Positions 41,688-48,518 of a stretch of 48,518 nt of DNA are shown here, in pieces. Under the pieces are notes generated by a model that saw only the letters and a program-made list of their open reading frames with translations, did not search any database and was not told the origin of the DNA. Within the stretch, counting starts at the first letter, position 1. Each line of letters opens with the position of its first letter. The DNA is taken from positions 1 through 48,518 of the forward strand of contig NZ_KB849545.1 in assembly GCF_000368565.1 (NCBI RefSeq), written 5' to 3'. Position numbers and translations under genes: made by a program. Origin of the DNA: Acinetobacter gerneri DSM 14967 = CIP 107464 = MTCC 9824 (lineage in GTDB: Bacteria > Pseudomonadota > Gammaproteobacteria > Pseudomonadales > Moraxellaceae).

Positions 41688-42971
41688 ATGTCTATCCTGA
41701 GTTGGGACGATTTTGAAGATGATGCACCGAAACAAGCTCCACAAGCTAACAAGTCTGCGCCCGTCGAACCGGAAAAAAAGACTGATTCGCAAGTGGTATC
41801 TGATGCACAGCCATCATCGCAGAATTTGGCAGCTGCACAATCCGTTGGAACCCATTCCAACCGAACAACAGATTCAACCGATTCGTTGGTTCGAGCATCT
41901 GAATCCCTAAAAAATCTTGATGTTGCACCTGGTTTAGAAGAGCTAGAAATGGGCGCTCAGCGTGTTCTAGTTGATGATAAAGCCATGATCAATTGCCGTG
42001 CTGACCTTAACCAGCTTGTTCCATTTAAATATGAATGGGCTTGGCAAAAATATCTAGATGGTTGTGCAAACCACTGGATGCCACAAGAAATCAATATGAC
42101 TCACGATATCGCACTTTGGAAGTCTGAAAATGGCTTGACTGAAGATGAGCGTATTATCGTGAAACGTTCTTTAGGTTTCTTCTCTACTGCTGACTCACTT
42201 GTTGCAAATAACTTGGTTCTTGCGATTTATCGTTTGATTACCAACCCTGAATGCCGTCAATACATTTTACGTCAAGCATTTGAAGAAGCGATTCATACGC
42301 ATGCTTATCAATACTGTATCGAATCTTTGGGTATGGATGAAGGTGAAATCTTCAATATGTACCGTGAGATTCCTTCAGTTGCACGTAAAGCGTCTTGGGG
42401 TCTGAAATATACACAATCTTTAAGTGATCCTACTTTTAAAACAGGTACACCTGAAGATGATCAACGTTTACTTCGTAACTTGATTGCATTCTACTGTGTA
42501 CTTGAAGGGATCTTCTTCTACTGTGGCTTTACTCAAATCTTGTCTATGGGTCGTCGTAACAAGATGAGTGGTGTTGCTGAGCAGTTCCAGTACATTCTTC
42601 GTGACGAATCTATGCACTTGAACTTCGGTATCGATATGATCAACCAGATCAAAATCGAAAATCCACATCTTTGGAGTGCTGAATTCCAAGAAGAAGTGAT
42701 TCAAATGATTCTTGAAGGTACTATGCTTGAAATCGAATATGCTCGTGACACTATGCCACGCGGTGTATTGGGTATGAATGCTGCCATGATGGAAGAGTAT
42801 TTGAAATTTATCTGTAACCGTCGTTTGAGTCAGCTTGGTTTACCTGAGCAATTTGCTGGTGTAAATAATCCATTCCAGTGGATGTCTGAGATGATGGATC
42901 TTCGTAAAGAGAAGAACTTCTTTGAGACTCGTGTAACTGATTATCAAACTGGTGGTGCGTTAAGCTGGTAA
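41688..42971 (+). CDS. nrdB: Class Ia ribonucleotide reductase, beta (radical) subunit
   Basis: Holds the di-iron centre and tyrosyl radical used by NrdA. 427 residues from the chosen start; about 50 longer than E. coli NrdB because of a polar, low-complexity N-terminal stretch (about residues 8-75, rich in Gln, Ser, Ala, Pro), probably disordered. Metal-ligand motifs are visible: [15 protein letters not shown] and DESMHLNFG, with the radical-region tyrosines in [10 protein letters not shown]. The C-terminal tail that docks into NrdA is present. I chose ATG 41688 (MSILSWDDF), seven bases after AGAGAG; upstream in-frame ATGs are poorly placed. Confidence 0.95.
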   Translation: MSILSWDDFEDDAPKQAPQANKSAPVEPEKKTDSQVVSDAQPSSQNLAAAQSVGTHSNRTTDSTDSLVRASESLKNLDVAPGLEELEMGAQRVLVDDKAMINCRADLNQLVPFKYEWAWQKYLDGCANHWMPQEINMTHDIALWKSENGLTEDERIIVKRSLGFFSTADSLVANNLVLAIYRLITNPECRQYILRQAFEEAIHTHAYQYCIESLGMDEGEIFNMYREIPSVARKASWGLKYTQSLSDPTFKTGTPEDDQRLLRNLIAFYCVLEGIFFYCGFTQILSMGRRNKMSGVAEQFQYILRDESMHLNFGIDMINQIKIENPHLWSAEFQEEVIQMILEGTMLEIEYARDTMPRGVLGMNAAMMEEYLKFICNRRLSQLGLPEQFAGVNNPFQWMSEMMDLRKEKNFFETRVTDYQTGGALSW

Positions 42972-43004
42972 TGGTTTAACATCACATAAAATTTCCTTGA
43001 AATA

Positions 43005-43034
43005 AAAAATAGAGCCAGATGGCTCTATTTTTAT
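43005..43034. terminator. Bidirectional terminator between nrdB and the Septu-like pair
   Basis: AAATAGAGCC-AGAT-GGCTCTATTTTT hairpin with T runs on both strands, between convergent genes. Confidence 0.85.
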
Positions 43035-43105
43035 AATCAAAATCATTAAATATAGCTTTATGATTATTAATAACATTAAAAAAATATTATTAATCTTTAT
43101 TTTAA

Positions 43106-43975
43106 TTATTTATATCCCTTATCACTACAATACTCCATGAATGCTAAGCTACTACATAAAGTTAATTTAAGAACATTCTCATAATGATTCATACCCAATC
43201 TTGATTGCTCATAAACAATTGTTGCTTTTGCACACTCCAAAGAATCTTTCAAACTTAATTTTATCAAACTACCACGTACTGTATTTTCAAATTCAGAAAT
43301 AACTTGATTCGCCTTTCCTTGAAACCTATTTAATAACTTAAGATTATCATAGTGATTTTTAATTATATTAAATAAAATAGCATCTATATTATGAGTATTT
43401 TTAAGAAAATACTTTACTGAAAAAGTACTGTTAGTATATTTTAAATCAACATACAAAAACTGTTGATATGGTAGTTTATGTAGATACAAGTTTATAAATT
43501 CAAAATTACCACCCTTTACCCACTTATTAGATTTATAACTATTACACTCAGAACAAACTGGTATTAGATTCTTAGGGTGTACAACAAATTCTGGAAAACA
43601 CTCCTTTGGTACAATATGATCTAAAGTATTAACATCATTAATTGTACAGTATTGACATGTATTCAGCTCATAATCATTTGGCAAAGAAATTATTGCATTT
43701 TTCAATCTTATAAAAGGCTTTGAACCATATTTATATAGCTTTAATAAATCATCTTTCTGATTAGCGTTGATAGAAGGTAAAGGTGCTAAATAAAGCAACT
43801 TATTACTAGTAAAAGCAGTATCATATACCTTATATGCATTACTTAAAAATGGAATTAACAACTTAATACGATCTTTATAAAAGGGAAACTGCTCTCCTTT
43901 TCCTCGTTTTTTTGAATTAATAACTTCTTGTAAAAATAAAATGCTATCACCACTATATGAATTTAAATTAATCAT
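43106..43975 (-). CDS. ptuB: PtuB-like HNH endonuclease (Septu anti-phage system)
   Basis: 289 residues. An HNH nuclease domain covers about residues 105-150: C107 and C110 (CQYC), D119-H120 (LDHIVP), N136 (PKNLIPVC), then C141, C144 and N145 (CSECN), so zinc ligands and the metal/catalytic histidine are all present. It should cut nucleic acid. The first 100 and last 140 residues show no motif I know. It overlaps the upstream ATPase gene by eight bases on the same strand, the ATPase-then-HNH order that defines Septu (PtuA-PtuB) systems. No reverse transcriptase or retron RNA is nearby. Composition is visibly more AT-rich than the flanking core genes. Confidence 0.8.
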   Translation of the reverse strand: MINLNSYSGDSILFLQEVINSKKRGKGEQFPFYKDRIKLLIPFLSNAYKVYDTAFTSNKLLYLAPLPSINANQKDDLLKLYKYGSKPFIRLKNAIISLPNDYELNTCQYCTINDVNTLDHIVPKECFPEFVVHPKNLIPVCSECNSYKSNKWVKGGNFEFINLYLHKLPYQQFLYVDLKYTNSTFSVKYFLKNTHNIDAILFNIIKNHYDNLKLLNRFQGKANQVISEFENTVRGSLIKLSLKDSLECAKATIVYEQSRLGMNHYENVLKLTLCSSLAFMEYCSDKGYK

Positions 43976-45890
43976 ATCTATTCGACACCATACTTTTCAA
44001 AAGAACTGTAAGATTCAAACTAAGTGGTATATCATTTACTCTTAAAAGATGAATTATTTCTTCAAATGAATACCCTTTATTTATTAATATTTGCAATTCT
44101 TTTTTGAATTGCGAATCGGTTGCTCTTGACCCAAAAATATCTTCCGTTATTTTTGTTAAGTTCTCACCAAAAGTTTCAATTGCAGGATGTTTAGCATTTA
44201 AGATATTATTTTCATTTCTTATAACATATACATTTTTAGATAATATACCCTGAACAATAATAGGCGAATGTGTAGCTATAATACAAAAAGATTGGAACTT
44301 TTTAACTAAAAGATGAATACTATTTATTAACTGTGAAATTGCATTAGGGTGTAAATGTGTTTCTGGCTCATCAAATATTATTAATGAATCATATCTTATA
44401 TTAGCTAAAATCTCTGTAAGGATATATAAAAATATAGCCTGTCCAGAACTAAATGTTTTTAATGCCTTATTAATTTCTACTATATTTAACCTTTGCTCAA
44501 ATAATGTTGGATCCCATTCAACCCAAACTTCAACTAACTCTTTTGGAAAAAAGTTTTTTATAATTTCAATCCAACTATCAAATCTTTTATTCTTTTGTAC
44601 TTTAACTATTGATAAAAAGAATCTTGCATTCAACTCACTTTCAGAAAGAATCGATTCAGAATTTCCTTTTGAATGTCTCAATCCACAGTATATATAATTA
44701 ATTTTAGATGAGCTTTCAGGTATTACAAATTTATCAAATGCACTATATGAAACAGCTATTACTTTACTAAAAAGAGGTATCTTCGGTGCGAATAATTCAA
44801 AATTACCATTTGCTATATCAAATGGTAATTTTGAAACTAATTGCGTTTTTCCAACACCATTATTTCCTATAAGTGCATATATCCTATTTGGAAGAATAGA
44901 ACTATCATTAAAGTTAAATCCAATTCTTAATCCTTCATCATCTGAATACATTGGTTTGAAATTGTATTCAAAGGAATATAAATTACTTAAATCATAATTA
45001 TCTATACGGTATCTTGCCTGCCTTAAGAGCTGTTCTTGCTCATCAAATCTAATGATACTATTTTTAAAATCGCTAAAATTTTCAAATTCTTCACATATTT
45101 GAGGAAAAAAAGCAATATCATTTAATCCTTTCAGGATTGATAAATAATTTTGTTGGAATATATTTTTCAAATTTTTATAAAAATCAAAAGTCTGTCCCAA
45201 TGAACAAAATTCATTACTTAATGTATAAAAACTATCCACTATTTCTTTTGTTGTACTGTTAGATTGCTTTGAAATAATTTTCAACTTACCTATATCTTTC
45301 CTCATATTATTAGCAACATAATAGAGAAAAAATTCATTTTTATTACCATAGTCATCCCATGTGGTTGGACTCAGTAAAAAATATGAATTATGTGCATGTT
45401 TAATATTACTAAAGACAAAAGGTATTTTATTGTCAGCTAAATCTTTAAATTTGTTATCTTCATCTAATTCATCAATTTCAAATATTGATAAACTATTATC
45501 ATCAATACCTTTTAAACGATATTCAAGTAAATCATTTTTTAAAATTGGATTTAATGTATGATAAAAAAATTTTATATCATCATCAGTTTCATTAACCTCA
45601 GGTGAAATCACCTTATTGAGCAATCTAATTAAAATCTCATCAGAATCAATAAAATTAAACCTTTCCAACAAAATAAAATCTAATTCCCAATCATTATTAT
45701 TTATATAGTGCTGTATTAGATCCCTTCTTGCATCCTTATAACGAGGATCAGTGGAAGGTAAATTTTTTAAATCTAAAATTTCATCAAAAAAAACTATAGG
45801 ATCAATTTTTTTAAAAATCTTAATTTCTTGCTTTGCAAGTAGTCTTAAGATTTCTAATTTTATATTTCGTTTTAACTGAAAATTTTTCAT
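43968..45890 (-). CDS. ptuA: PtuA-like ATPase with N-terminal AbiJ-like extension (Septu anti-phage system)
   Basis: 640 residues. The C-terminal part is an ABC/SMC-like ATPase: Walker A GNNGVGKT (342-349), signature SSGQ (481-484), Walker B LIIFDEPE (503-510) and switch histidine ATHSP (539-543), all intact. The first ~300 residues are an extension. Residues ~10-110, with LPSTDPRYKDAR and QHYINNNDWELD, resemble AbiJ-type N-terminal domains seen on other defence proteins. Residues ~155-210 (LSPTTWDDYG...FFLYYV) look like a separate beta-rich module, and ~215-300 look helical. In Septu, PtuA assembles and holds the PtuB nuclease. The extension is longer than in the classic PtuA, so this may be a variant subtype. 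Confidence 0.78.
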   Translation of the reverse strand: MKNFQLKRNIKLEILRLLAKQEIKIFKKIDPIVFFDEILDLKNLPSTDPRYKDARRDLIQHYINNNDWELDFILLERFNFIDSDEILIRLLNKVISPEVNETDDDIKFFYHTLNPILKNDLLEYRLKGIDDNSLSIFEIDELDEDNKFKDLADNKIPFVFSNIKHAHNSYFLLSPTTWDDYGNKNEFFLYYVANNMRKDIGKLKIISKQSNSTTKEIVDSFYTLSNEFCSLGQTFDFYKNLKNIFQQNYLSILKGLNDIAFFPQICEEFENFSDFKNSIIRFDEQEQLLRQARYRIDNYDLSNLYSFEYNFKPMYSDDEGLRIGFNFNDSSILPNRIYALIGNNGVGKTQLVSKLPFDIANGNFELFAPKIPLFSKVIAVSYSAFDKFVIPESSSKINYIYCGLRHSKGNSESILSESELNARFFLSIVKVQKNKRFDSWIEIIKNFFPKELVEVWVEWDPTLFEQRLNIVEINKALKTFSSGQAIFLYILTEILANIRYDSLIIFDEPETHLHPNAISQLINSIHLLVKKFQSFCIIATHSPIIVQGILSKNVYVIRNENNILNAKHPAIETFGENLTKITEDIFGSRATDSQFKKELQILINKGYSFEEIIHLLRVNDIPLSLNLTVLLKSMVSNRYD

Positions 45891-45913
45891 AACTAAGTGA
45901 TAAGTTTTTTTAT

Positions 45914-45942
45914 ATTATTTCAATAACTAATATAAATTTCAA
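45914..45942 (-). promoter_or_regulatory. Possible promoter of the Septu-like pair
   Basis: Minus strand TTGAAA (45937-45942), 17-base spacer, AATAAT (45914-45919); an alternative TAATAT is two bases further on. It lies just upstream of the ATPase start in very AT-rich DNA, so chance matches are likely. Confidence 0.3.
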
Positions 45943-45971
45943 GATATTTAAACTCGCAAGATTTTCCAGTT

Positions 45972-46206
45972 TTAATTATATAATTTTATTTGATTCACGA
46001 ATTCCCCAATTTCTATATTTAAAGCTTTGAGCCAATCCATTATCTCATCACATCAAGTCTTCTTTCCAAAATTTCAACTTTGGAAACAAACGATTGAGAT
46101 TTATTCAAACAGCTCACAAGTTCAACCTGAGTCACATTTTGGACTCACGAAGTTCTATAAGCTTCTTTATTAGGTATTGATACCTAGGATCGTGTATTGA
46201 GCACAT
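45972..46206 (-). pseudogene. Xre-type helix-turn-helix regulator remnant, two frameshifts
   Basis: Reading the minus strand from the ATG at 46206 gives MCSIHDPRYQYLIKKLIELR and then a stop. In a second frame follows VTQVELVSCLNKSQSFVSK, then ERRLDVMR and a stop. In a third frame MDWLKALNIEIGEFVNQIK runs to the stop at 45972. Joined, these make a ~78-residue Cro/CI-type repressor whose pattern (TQxEL, QSFVSKxE, ERRLDV) is typical of the family. Two single-base losses, near 46135 and near 46040, would explain the breaks. It lies 82 bases upstream of the Septu-like ATPase on the same strand, so it may once have controlled that operon. Confidence 0.7.
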
Positions 46207-46284
46207 GGCTCAATATCAGCGACAATCTAGATATCCCATTTAAGCTGAAAAACCTACAAAACCAACATTCAAATCACTAAAATC

Positions 46285-47088
46285 TCAACCCATTTCACGC
46301 AAAGTCAAGATCTGCTCACTACGACCAAATGGACCATGGATATCATGCAAAATTGCACTCGATAGGCCAATACCATCTTCACCATACTGCTGAATCGCTT
46401 CTAAACCCACCCACTTACCTTGAGGTAAACGATGCATATGAATTTGTAGATCTAGGTTTGGAAACGCCCATTTAAACTCACGATCCTGACGCGGTACGAT
46501 TCCATTCACCGTATCAACCAAAGCCATCAAATTGACAAAATCACTGGTCGCTTCATTTTCAATCATTTTGACTGGCGTAGTCATCCAAACAATACCTTTG
46601 CCATTACGACGATGTTCATCTGCACGCATTTCAGTACTGTCAATAAAACCGCCCGCCCAGATTTTTTTGAGTCCATGCCATTCAGGATAATACTCAGGCT
46701 GGGAAATAGAATGGTCTTCGAGTCCAGCAACATCACGCGTATCAGAAGTCATCATTCGCCAAGCACGTGCAACAATACTGGTTTTACCCTTGGCTTGCAT
46801 AACTGACTCGATCAATTCAATCGTTTTGCCAGTACGTATCACTTGGGTGGTGATACTAAACTCACCACCCCAGATCAATCCGAAAATATCAAAACTAATA
46901 CGACCTATACGCATATTCTCACGTGGGAAAAACCGATCTAACTCTGCACAAATAATCCCTGAAGCAGGTCCCATATGCTGTTCTTCTGGATTCCATGCGC
47001 CTTGAGCATGTTCAGTCGATCGATAATGCGCGACAACAACGCCATCTTCACCGATATTACGATTCAGTAATTGATAATATGCTGACAT
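46285..47088 (-). CDS. Thioesterase-like protein (double hotdog fold)
   Basis: 267 residues from the chosen start, with features of the TesB-like acyl-CoA thioesterase superfamily: RENMRIGRISFDIFG in the first half and, after about 150 residues, WAFPNLDLQIHMHRLPQGKWVGLEA in the second, each a probable hotdog repeat. It probably cleaves an acyl thioester, but the substrate and catalytic residues cannot be set from sequence. I chose ATG 47088 (MSAYYQLLNRN), preceded closely by AGGGA, over an ATG 36 bases upstream with no ribosome site. It is separate from its neighbours. Confidence 0.75.
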   Translation of the reverse strand: MSAYYQLLNRNIGEDGVVVAHYRSTEHAQGAWNPEEQHMGPASGIICAELDRFFPRENMRIGRISFDIFGLIWGGEFSITTQVIRTGKTIELIESVMQAKGKTSIVARAWRMMTSDTRDVAGLEDHSISQPEYYPEWHGLKKIWAGGFIDSTEMRADEHRRNGKGIVWMTTPVKMIENEATSDFVNLMALVDTVNGIVPRQDREFKWAFPNLDLQIHMHRLPQGKWVGLEAIQQYGEDGIGLSSAILHDIHGPFGRSEQILTLREMG

Positions 47089-47265
47089 AACTTCCCTATT
47101 AAGCAAAACCTCATTACATTCCATCTTAACGGCAATTGACTAAAAAATGAATAACAATTCATTTTTAATTTTCGATAAAATATATCAAAATTTGTCCATT
47201 AAAATCAGAGCTTAAAATCAGGTCTTTGCAAAACTAGAGAATGACTTTAGCAATTCATTTTCGCT
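47089..47265. other. Intergenic region between glycosyltransferase and thioesterase genes
   Basis: Short AT-rich gap without a gene. A perfect hairpin AAAAATGAAT-AACA-ATTCATTTTT at 47143-47166 could act as a weak, GC-poor terminator for the glycosyltransferase gene or as part of the thioesterase promoter region. Confidence 0.35.
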
Positions 47266-48351
47266 CTATTGATAAAACTTTTGATTATCCAGTAGTCTTT
47301 GTCGCTGTGATTCTGGAAAATTTTGTTCATCAAAAAGTTTGGTGATTGCAGCTTTACCTGCTACACGATAATCCTGACAGTAGCTTGCCGATACAGACAA
47401 TTCATCTAAGGCACGCCATTGATAAACACTAGCATCGATAAATAAACCCTCTGCTGGTAACGGTATTTCAACTGCTTGAGCCGCAAAATAACATGCCAAA
47501 TCAAAATCTTTTTTATTTCGATAATAACGTGCCAATTCATACAAGGGTTCAGCACGATGTTGTTTAGTGATCCAACATTGTAGATATTCACGGTAAATGA
47601 TGAGTTCATCCATACCCATCAATTCAGCCAACTGTGCCGCTCGAAAACGAGCCATCCAGCGTTCTTCTTCCCAACCCTGCGCCGCCGCTCTTTTGAGATA
47701 AAATTCACGGCTTTTTTCCTTCAATCCCGCATCTCGATAACTTTGCGCCAAATAGAACATATAGCGAAGATTATCAGGTTCATCTTTTAAACCTTGTTCC
47801 AATAATGCGATATCTTTTAAATAAGTATCTGCATTTTTTGCACGTGCGCCATCATGCTTCACAAAAATATTCAAGCCAGTCAATGTCTGCCATTGATGAG
47901 GTTGCTTGGCTTGTAAATATTCATGTAAAACGCCTTTCCAGCTCCATGTTAAGCGAGCCGAAACCATGGCATTACGTCTATAGCGTAATCCACCATAAAT
48001 CACAGGAAAATAGTACGCATCCCCTGTCAATTTTGGAATTTCAAAATTCGGCTCGGCCTGCAATTGTTCATCCGCATCGATAAAAAGCAGATAATCTGTT
48101 TCAGCAAGCGCATCCCCCACAGCAAGTTCAAGCGCCTCTGTGCGGTTATAGCCAAAATTTTTCCATGGTCGTTCGTATAACTTTCCTGGAATATCTTTTA
48201 AATAATCTTGGATAATCTGTTGAGTTCCATCCGTTGACCCCGTATCAACGATACACCATGAATCAATCCATGGTTTAACTGATGCCAAGCATCTTAAAAT
48301 GACGTGTGCCTCATTTTTCACAATCATGTTGAGGCGAATACGATTTTGCAT
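47266..48351 (-). CDS. Family 2 glycosyltransferase with C-terminal helical repeats
   Basis: 361 residues. The N-terminal GT-A domain (about 1-190) opens RIRLNMIVKNEAHVI and has DTGSTDGT near residue 37 and the metal-binding acidic motif FIDADEQ near 91, typical of GT2 enzymes that transfer a sugar from a nucleotide sugar. The C-terminal ~170 residues form TPR-like helical repeats (YMFYLAQSYRDAGLKEKSRE; LYELARYYRNKKDFDLA), a combination seen in GT2 proteins acting on surface or protein acceptors. No membrane helix. It begins only 29 bases after the stop of the Ig-repeat adhesin on the same strand. The ribosome site AGGAT is very close to the ATG. Confidence 0.83.
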   Translation of the reverse strand: MQNRIRLNMIVKNEAHVILRCLASVKPWIDSWCIVDTGSTDGTQQIIQDYLKDIPGKLYERPWKNFGYNRTEALELAVGDALAETDYLLFIDADEQLQAEPNFEIPKLTGDAYYFPVIYGGLRYRRNAMVSARLTWSWKGVLHEYLQAKQPHQWQTLTGLNIFVKHDGARAKNADTYLKDIALLEQGLKDEPDNLRYMFYLAQSYRDAGLKEKSREFYLKRAAAQGWEEERWMARFRAAQLAELMGMDELIIYREYLQCWITKQHRAEPLYELARYYRNKKDFDLACYFAAQAVEIPLPAEGLFIDASVYQWRALDELSVSASYCQDYRVAGKAAITKLFDEQNFPESQRQRLLDNQKFYQ

Positions 48352-48380
48352 ATCCTATCTAACTCTTTTTCAATCTATTT

Positions 48381-48518
48381 TTAATTTATCTCAAAAAAAT
48401 AAAAAGAGAACCCTACTGCGGTCACAGTCACGGTATTCGCACCGTCTTTGATCACCACCGTCACTGTGCTACCCGCTTCAGCAGTACCACTAATGCTTGG
48501 TGTTGTATCGTTGGTTGG
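48381..48518 (-). CDS. Ig-like repeat surface adhesin, C-terminal end (partial, possibly truncated)
   Basis: The last 45 codons of a gene entering from the right edge. The protein reads PTNDTTPSISGTAEAGSTV, continues with TVVIKDGANTVTVTA, then switches to a non-family tail AVGFSFYFFEIN and stops. The first part is the typical unit of Bap-like giant adhesins of Acinetobacter, which have dozens of such ~100-residue Ig-like domains and normally end in a dedicated C-terminal secretion region. Here the frame leaves the repeat mid-domain, so the gene looks truncated, or the assembly is faulty at this repeat. Confidence 0.65.
   Translation of the reverse strand, partial: PTNDTTPSISGTAEAGSTVTVVIKDGANTVTVTAVGFSFYFFEIN

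Noticed and set aside
43106..46206. Retron-type system with PtuAB effectors
   Set aside because: No reverse transcriptase gene and no structured msr-msd-like region; the upstream gap holds an Xre remnant instead.

Overview
The window is chromosomal DNA from a gammaproteobacterium, and every recognisable protein points to Acinetobacter. The response regulator at 36934-37650 reads like BfmR and is paired with a BfmS-type kinase. The nuo operon has a fused nuoCD. NrdA has two ATP cones and NrdB has a long N-terminal extension. Base composition is AT-rich throughout. I cannot fix the species from sequence reading alone.

Layout, left to right. (1) 1-4411, minus strand: an rRNA operon (16S, tRNA-Ile, tRNA-Ala, 23S cut by the window edge) with two tandem promoters and a visible 16S processing stem. 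(2) 4558-6768, plus strand: a three-gene cyclic-di-GMP module of the YfiR-YfiN-YfiB type. (3) 6972-7437, minus: a four-tRNA cluster, Pro-Arg-His-Pro in transcription order, with a clear promoter and terminator. (4) 7504-18801: housekeeping genes nadA, argJ, secA, a 1-Cys peroxiredoxin, a glutathione S-transferase, fpr with a divergent LysR regulator, and upp. A decayed IS30-family element (10052-11092) and a small exported protein of unknown role lie among them. (5) 18916-34014, minus: the complete 13-gene nuo operon for respiratory complex I, order A-B-CD-E-F-G-H-I-J-K-L-M-N, with overlapping or nearly touching genes. (6) 34811-37650: a small unknown protein and the bfmRS envelope/biofilm two-component system. 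(7) 38238-42971, plus: class Ia ribonucleotide reductase nrdA and nrdB. They are separated by an unusual 0.3 kb tandem palindromic repeat array and an overlooked 42-residue membrane-protein ORF. DnaA-box and NrdR-box-like sites lie upstream of nrdA. (8) 43106-46206, minus: an AT-rich accessory island with a Septu-type anti-phage pair (PtuA-like ATPase with a large N-terminal extension resembling AbiJ N-terminal domains, plus PtuB-like HNH nuclease), preceded by a frameshifted Xre-type regulator remnant. (9) 46285-48518, minus: a thioesterase-fold protein, a family-2 glycosyltransferase with a helical-repeat tail, and the last 45 codons of an Ig-like-repeat surface adhesin that runs off the window.

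The core of the window is growth machinery: ribosomal RNA, tRNAs, Sec export, complex I and dNTP synthesis. Around it sit surface and biofilm control (YfiRNB, BfmRS, adhesin plus glycosyltransferase) and one defence island. The items most worth a second look are the Septu-like system with its extended ATPase, the regulator remnant upstream of it, the repeat array plus small ORF inside the nrdA-nrdB interval, and the apparent truncation of the adhesin at the right edge.
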